DNA from: Sipunculus nudus
Lineage: Eukaryota; Annelida; Sipuncula; Golfingiida; Sipunculidae
Assembly: GCA_026874595.1 (NCBI GenBank)
Contig: CM049307.1
Coordinates: 20,065,079 to 20,129,078 of the forward strand
Length of the DNA: 64,000 nucleotides
Reading direction: 5' to 3'
The notes beneath the pieces were generated by a model, which saw only the letters and a program-made list of their open reading frames with translations, was not told the DNA's origin and did not search any database. Position numbers and translations under genes: made by a program. Every line of letters starts with the position of its first letter. Within the stretch, counting starts at the first letter, position 1. This document shows positions 62,064 to 64,000 of this stretch, piece by piece.

Positions 62064-63289
62064 GTAATTATAAAATATCTTTCTGTCGAATTAATCTTTC
62101 AAATTACTAGACATCGTTGTTGCGATTGGGAAAAAATACTTTGAGACATTTAGCTTTTTAGCATTTTAGGCGTTTTTCTTTCGGCGTCTATTACAACCCC
62201 CTTGGACACAATCATTGTATGTTTGTACATTGCAAAAGAGACCTTACACCAATTTAATTTTATCCTTTAGTTATCCTTGTTTTTTTTCTTTATCACAGAT
62301 ATACCAGTGACCCTTGTTTTTAGTGAAAATGCATTCATGTTTTGTAAATTTAAATATATTGATTGGCAATCAATGATCTTATTGACTGATTAATAAATGT
62401 GTATGTTCGCCTCGAGAACCAGAAGATGAATTTTATAACTTTCTCTTTCGGGTTTATGTATTAAATCAATCGTGGTTCGATTTTATCGTTTCACAAATCG
62501 TTTGTTTATAATCACTTACCCTGGTGGTGGGACCAGACATGTGTAATCACTGGGTCCTATGGTGGGGTCGTTCCATGCAGCAAGTGCACGTTTAATCATT
62601 GGGTATTCTCCTTGTCCACACCAAATGTTATTGAAGTCGTCGAGATCGTAGTCCCAGACCAGAAGACCCAGGAAACCGTGGTCTCTGGCCCAGGCCGCCT
62701 ACAGATATAACACATATATCTATGGAAATATATACTCAAGTATTTGATTACCATGTCACCTTATGCGTGCAGGTATGCATTTTCTCTGTGTCGCCAATTT
62801 AACCTATATTAATTGAATAAACACAGTCAATAATTTATCATGTTTAAGAAATAATTAACATGTATGCCTTTCGGATTTTAAATGATTTAATGCGGAGACA
62901 TTAACACGGGAATGAACAGAAAAGGAGAGGTTGTATGAAGTGCAATACCACGGAGGTTTTATATATAAGTACAACAGTGTGAAAACAGTGTCATAACTGC
63001 CCGACTAGAAAACGGTGCATATTTGGGTCCACCGTGAAATTTTAGAATTCGTAAAGAGAATAAATGTATACATTAATTTCTAGATAAAAAAGAATATATT
63101 GGCAAGGGAGAGCTGCTGTAAAATAAATGATGTTTTTTCGAACCCTACCTTTTTAGATATGCTCGTCAAATCGTCGAAGCCGACCCATATATGTTGATTG
63201 GCTGTGGGGTGATGATAGACTATGTAGGATCCTTGGGTTTCGGGGTCGTAGAACTCCTGCGTCGATGGGTCCTTCTTCATGTCGCAAAC
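49095..63289 (-). CDS. GH18 chitinase, 3' portion (end of catalytic domain, Pro/Thr linker, two CBM14 domains)
   Basis: Minus-strand exons in order: 63289-63149, 62698-62520, 50381-50281, 49830-49662, 49487-49468, 49285-49095. Phases agree (801 nt, 266 residues plus TAA); the 5' part lies beyond the window. The first exon ends IWVGFDDLTSISKK. The second has GFLGLLVWDYDLDDF and CGQGEYPMIKRAL, the last strand of the GH18 barrel with its conserved Trp and the CGxGxYPL signature. A linker exon encodes PPETTTTSPVPETTAPETTT. Two six-Cys CBM14/peritrophin-A domains follow: FCDGRPAGSYADSDHCEKYY onward, and FCDTRNDGGYMDTEYC onward to the stop. Predicted secreted chitin hydrolase with two chitin anchors. 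The catalytic DxxDxDxE lies outside the window, so activity cannot be judged. A paralogue may be inactive. Confidence 0.9.
49468..49487 (-). CDS. Chitinase micro-exon of 20 nt
   Basis: Between the two CBM14 exons: TTTTGCAG acceptor, GGGAGGACCAAGTCCTGATC, then the GTAAGTA donor. It encodes a GGPSPD-type hinge. It is needed to keep phase: the upstream exon leaves two bases and the downstream exon supplies two after one left by the micro-exon. Skipping it would shift the frame of the last CBM14. Confidence 0.75.
49662..49830 (-). CDS. Chitinase exon: first CBM14 chitin-binding domain
   Basis: Six Cys in the order of the family (FCDG, HCEK, QCTG, RCPA, SCAL, VCDG), with the aromatic YY between Cys 2 and 3 that stacks on GlcNAc rings. 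One domain fills one exon, which favours domain shuffling. Confidence 0.88.
50532..50553. repeat. 22-bp perfect palindrome
   Basis: ATCGGTTATAA followed by its exact reverse complement TTATAACCGAT, in the large chitinase intron. More CGGTTA words follow (about 50557, 50574, 50643) in a ~120-bp cluster. It may be a decayed inverted-repeat element or a binding-site cluster. Confidence 0.6.
50825..50837 (+). promoter_or_regulatory. E2F-type site upstream of the SAM-domain exon
   Basis: TTTGCGCGCCAAA contains the E2F core GCGCCAAA (TTTGGCGC in reverse) and overlaps a second half-site. It lies ~100 bp upstream of the ATG at 50940. Motif seen; function inferred. Confidence 0.3.
50940..51006 (+). 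CDS. Orphan first exon encoding the start of a SAM domain
   Basis: ATG at 50940 opens MDEFVVNILTEWGFDSFIEH followed by FK, then a strong donor GTAAGT at 51007. The pattern (E/D)FV-x-x-(I/L)L-x-(E/K)W-x-(L/F)-x-x-(L/Y/F)I-x-x-F resembles the N-terminal helices of SAM domains in many mollusc proteins. No continuation exon in the right phase was found on the plus strand up to 55 kb. It is therefore either a gene with distant exons or a stranded fragment. It lies antisense in the chitinase intron. Confidence 0.4.
51007..55266. other. Chitinase intron segment without supported genes
   Basis: Holds a G-run (51379-51394), an AT/GT-rich low-complexity patch (51395-51520), (AC)n at about 54286-54320, a C-run (about 54174-54190) and G-runs (about 54761-54774 and 55026-55044). 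CAGAGGCGAAGGAAG at 54735, just before a G-run, could be a decayed left end for the hAT element downstream. A Pro/Thr-rich open stretch near 52383-52470 has no start or partner exon that I can support. Confidence 0.35.
55267..57693 (+). pseudogene. hAT-family transposase with TTF-type zinc finger (ZMYM1-like), broken by two frameshifts and one stop
   Basis: The N-terminus (MADDRRKKRSLSELSDGDGE onward) carries QSSITHFF (residues 40-47). A frame change in an AG tract near 55439-55451 leads into a TTF/BED-like zinc finger (WYEDYQWLTFC, KAFCFACR, FKEHEQCNSHKEAV). A second frame change in a GGGG run near 56010 leads into the RNase H-like core: ADEVTD (~56224), YDGASNMQG (~56422), VHCLAHCINL and TRWTVRTAAI. 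An in-frame TAA at 57130 splits off the C-terminal dimerisation region with ATSATSERTNSVLKRIK and its catalytic Glu (~57502). The protein is otherwise collinear with full-length hAT transposases, so death is recent. It sits antisense to the chitinase inside its intron. Terminal repeats were not defined. Confidence 0.88.
57694..58724. other. Chitinase intron segment, non-coding
   Basis: Holds a C-run (about 57826-57837) and two G-runs (about 58609-58619 and 58644-58660) in AT-rich DNA. The G/C runs may belong to the ends of hAT-like elements. No gene supported. Confidence 0.4.
58725..59095. mobile_element. Mutator-like MITE: perfect 66-bp terminal inverted repeats, 9-bp target duplication
   Basis: Arms 58725-58790 and 59030-59095 are perfect reverse complements (outer end TAGTCTCTCCAACAGACGCC). 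The flanking 9-mers GACAGTTAA (58716-58724) and GGCAGTTAA (59096-59104) agree at 8 of 9 positions. Long inverted repeats plus a 9-bp duplication are hallmarks of the Mutator superfamily. The 239-bp interior contains GGCATGCGCAAGG (NRF1-like), CACTTCCGTTCC (ETS-like) and ATGGATGTCGCC, like a captured promoter or 5' UTR. An open minus-strand frame crosses it, but I see no domain. Confidence 0.82.
59395..59979 (-). CDS. PHD finger plus OTU-type protease fragment, probably transposon-related
   Basis: A single open frame of 194 residues starts MTSRQRKRQKLTKWPCGHSS. Residues ~15-65 form a PHD-like zinc finger (YCEECCNWLHRECERL, YRCKQC) in which one expected early Cys appears replaced (CGHS). Residues ~140-180 hold SGDGNCLFNAVLVCLVGDQ and ELRVRCAVEM, the Asp-Gly-Asn-Cys catalytic loop of OTU deubiquitinases. 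The frame stops soon after, so the OTU His motif is missing. PHD-OTU combinations occur in repeat-associated invertebrate proteins and in vertnin-like proteins (from memory). Whether it is expressed or a truncated relic is unclear. It sits in the chitinase intron on the same strand. Confidence 0.55.
   Translation of the reverse strand: MTSRQRKRQKLTKWPCGHSSGEREDQSVYCEECCNWLHRECERLSPDSFNRLSGEAAGYRCKQCTRDPDGVFNFVSSLERLTRASRKKISYLISCVEGILLNSEFTPPETKMTTSGLLIDYASREILNKCQDFAVTEEPLVMSGDGNCLFNAVLVCLVGDQSLTTELRVRCAVEMAVSRDLYQTLVPNIADILN
60544..60609. repeat. (AT)n microsatellite
   Basis: Uninterrupted AT tract; the overlapping YIYIYI reading frames on both strands are artefacts. Confidence 0.95.
62005..62063. 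repeat. Compound (CT)n-(AT)n microsatellite
   Basis: A CT tract of ~40 bases runs directly into an AT tract of ~19 bases. Confidence 0.95.
62520..62698 (-). CDS. Chitinase exon: end of GH18 catalytic barrel
   Basis: Encodes AAWARDHGFLGLLVWDYDLD, DFNNIWCGQGEYPMIKRALA and AWNDPTIGPSDYTCLVPPP. It has the conserved Trp of the last barrel strand, the DxDDF acid cluster and CGxGxYP. Acceptor TCTGTAG at 62699-62705, donor GTAAGTG at 62513-62519. The donor joins across a 12.1-kb intron to the Pro/Thr linker exon at 50381 with matching phase (GG|C). Confidence 0.88.
63149..63289 (-). CDS. Chitinase exon: GH18 domain segment (first exon visible in the window)
   Basis: Encodes VCDMKKDPSTQEFYDPETQG, SYIVYHHPTANQHIWVGFDD and LTSISKK. 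This is the insertion-proximal 'YDP-x-T-x-x-x-Y...W-x-(G/S)(F/Y)DD-x-x-S(I/L)-x-x-K' stretch just before the final barrel strand. Acceptor CTTTAG, donor GTAGGG, both phase 0. Earlier exons with the catalytic motif are beyond position 64000. Confidence 0.85.
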
Positions 63290-63311
63290 CTAAAGTATCA
63301 AAGTATTAAAG

Positions 63312-64000
63312 CAGTGGCAGATCCGAGGGGGGCACAGGGGGCGATCGCCCCCCCCCCCCCCCCTAGAATTTTTTCAGGCTCATGAAAATTGCAAATTGTA
63401 TCAAGGTTTTCTGGGAAAAGGTACTTTTTTACCTCGCCTTTATTAACTTCTTGACAATGAAATATTACATCAAGAATTCAGGATAATCAGCACCCCATTT
63501 AACACACGGAACAAACAGTACCAGAAATAACAACTTGTCACATGAGTAAATGCCCAAGGAATTAAGTCTTATATCTCCGATACTGTGTCCACTTGAAGCT
63601 AGTCCTTGTACTGGCAGCGCTGGAAGATAAAGTCCAGTACACAAGTGTCAGGACCATTACCAGGTCCCATATCAGCAAGTCACGAGGTATTACAAGGTGA
63701 CAAATGGTCAACTTTTAGAACTTTTAAGACAAACTGAAGTGATTAAGGCCTATATTCTAAAACTTCTGCTTTGTTTCCAATTTATCAGAATCAAAAAAGT
63801 CTGGTTTAAGTGCCCGAAAATGACCCCTCCCACACCCTCAATACAACAAACAGAAGTGCCCGAAAATGCTCAAATTTGACTTCTTAATCATCATATCTTC
63901 AAAAAATTTTCTGACCGTGTGAGGTGGACACCCCCTCCCACACCCTCCCCCCTCGGGCGCTACGCGCCCTCGTCCACCATGCAAGCTAGAATCTGAGCCG
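63312..64000 (+). mobile_element. hAT-like element, left end and body, running off the window
   Basis: Starts CAGTGGCAGATCCGAGGGGG, with a G-rich then C-rich stretch (63330-63362). The window ends in CCCCTCGGGCGCTACGCGCC and then CTAGAATCTGAGCCG, which looks like the approach to the opposite terminal repeat. The end of the element is probably a few bases outside. No transposase frame is visible, and it lies in a chitinase intron. Confidence 0.55.

Larger units (their letters stand above)
59980..62519. other. Chitinase intron segment, microsatellite-rich
   Basis: Contains (AT)n at 60544-60609 and 60729-60777, and (CT)n followed by (AT)n at 62005-62063. An open stretch near 61390-61520 (NEVDDMLKAGVTMFCLTNPE) has some coding look but no supported splice sites or domain. 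No gene is called. Confidence 0.4.

Overview
The window is animal DNA: AT-rich, intron-rich, and dense in repeats. Spliced genes have GT/AG introns, and there are cadherin, EGF, sushi and chitin-binding domains. The non-LTR, hAT-like and tRNA-derived SINE debris, the GTCCGTCCGTCC-type repeats and the long G/C homopolymer runs resemble what I know of lophotrochozoan, especially bivalve mollusc, genomes. The species assignment is an inference; the gene models were read from splice sites and reading frames.

Layout. (1) 97-748 (+): the 3' end of an unidentified gene with two similar, same-phase terminal exons, which look like alternative last exons. (2) 749-13152: non-coding and repeat-rich. It holds a ~1.7 kb 49-bp minisatellite, the 3' end of a CR1/L2-like LINE, tandem repeats and a foldback element with terminal inverted repeats. 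(3) 13153-34565 (+): a complete 20-exon gene for a 1187-residue membrane cadherin. It has a signal peptide, about five cadherin repeats, a long Ser/Thr mucin-like stalk, one transmembrane helix and a 222-residue tail ending in a PDZ-ligand-like TFI. All exon phases agree. (4) 36979-44306 (+): a complete 5-exon gene for a 342-residue secreted protein with two copies of a PVY/W-x-IG module, one EGF domain and one sushi domain. Its introns carry a SINE fragment, a 535-bp inverted-repeat element with a 12-bp target duplication, and a Tx1/L1-like LINE fragment. (5) 44307-49094: a transposon graveyard with a second foldback element, a SINE with an exact 13-bp target duplication, and an hAT-like element inserted in a 108-bp tandem duplication. 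(6) 49095-63289 (-): the 3' half of a GH18 chitinase (end of the catalytic domain, Pro/Thr linker, two CBM14 domains). Its 12.1-kb intron contains a broken hAT transposase, a Mutator-like 371-bp element with perfect 66-bp inverted repeats, a PHD-OTU reading frame, and an orphan SAM-domain first exon. (7) 63312-end: the start of another hAT-like element.

The three main genes all encode secreted or cell-surface proteins: an adhesion mucin-cadherin, an EGF/sushi secreted protein and a chitinase. A shared role at an epithelial or matrix surface (gut brush border, mantle or shell matrix) is possible but is inference. No rRNA, functional tRNA, CRISPR or prokaryotic features were seen.
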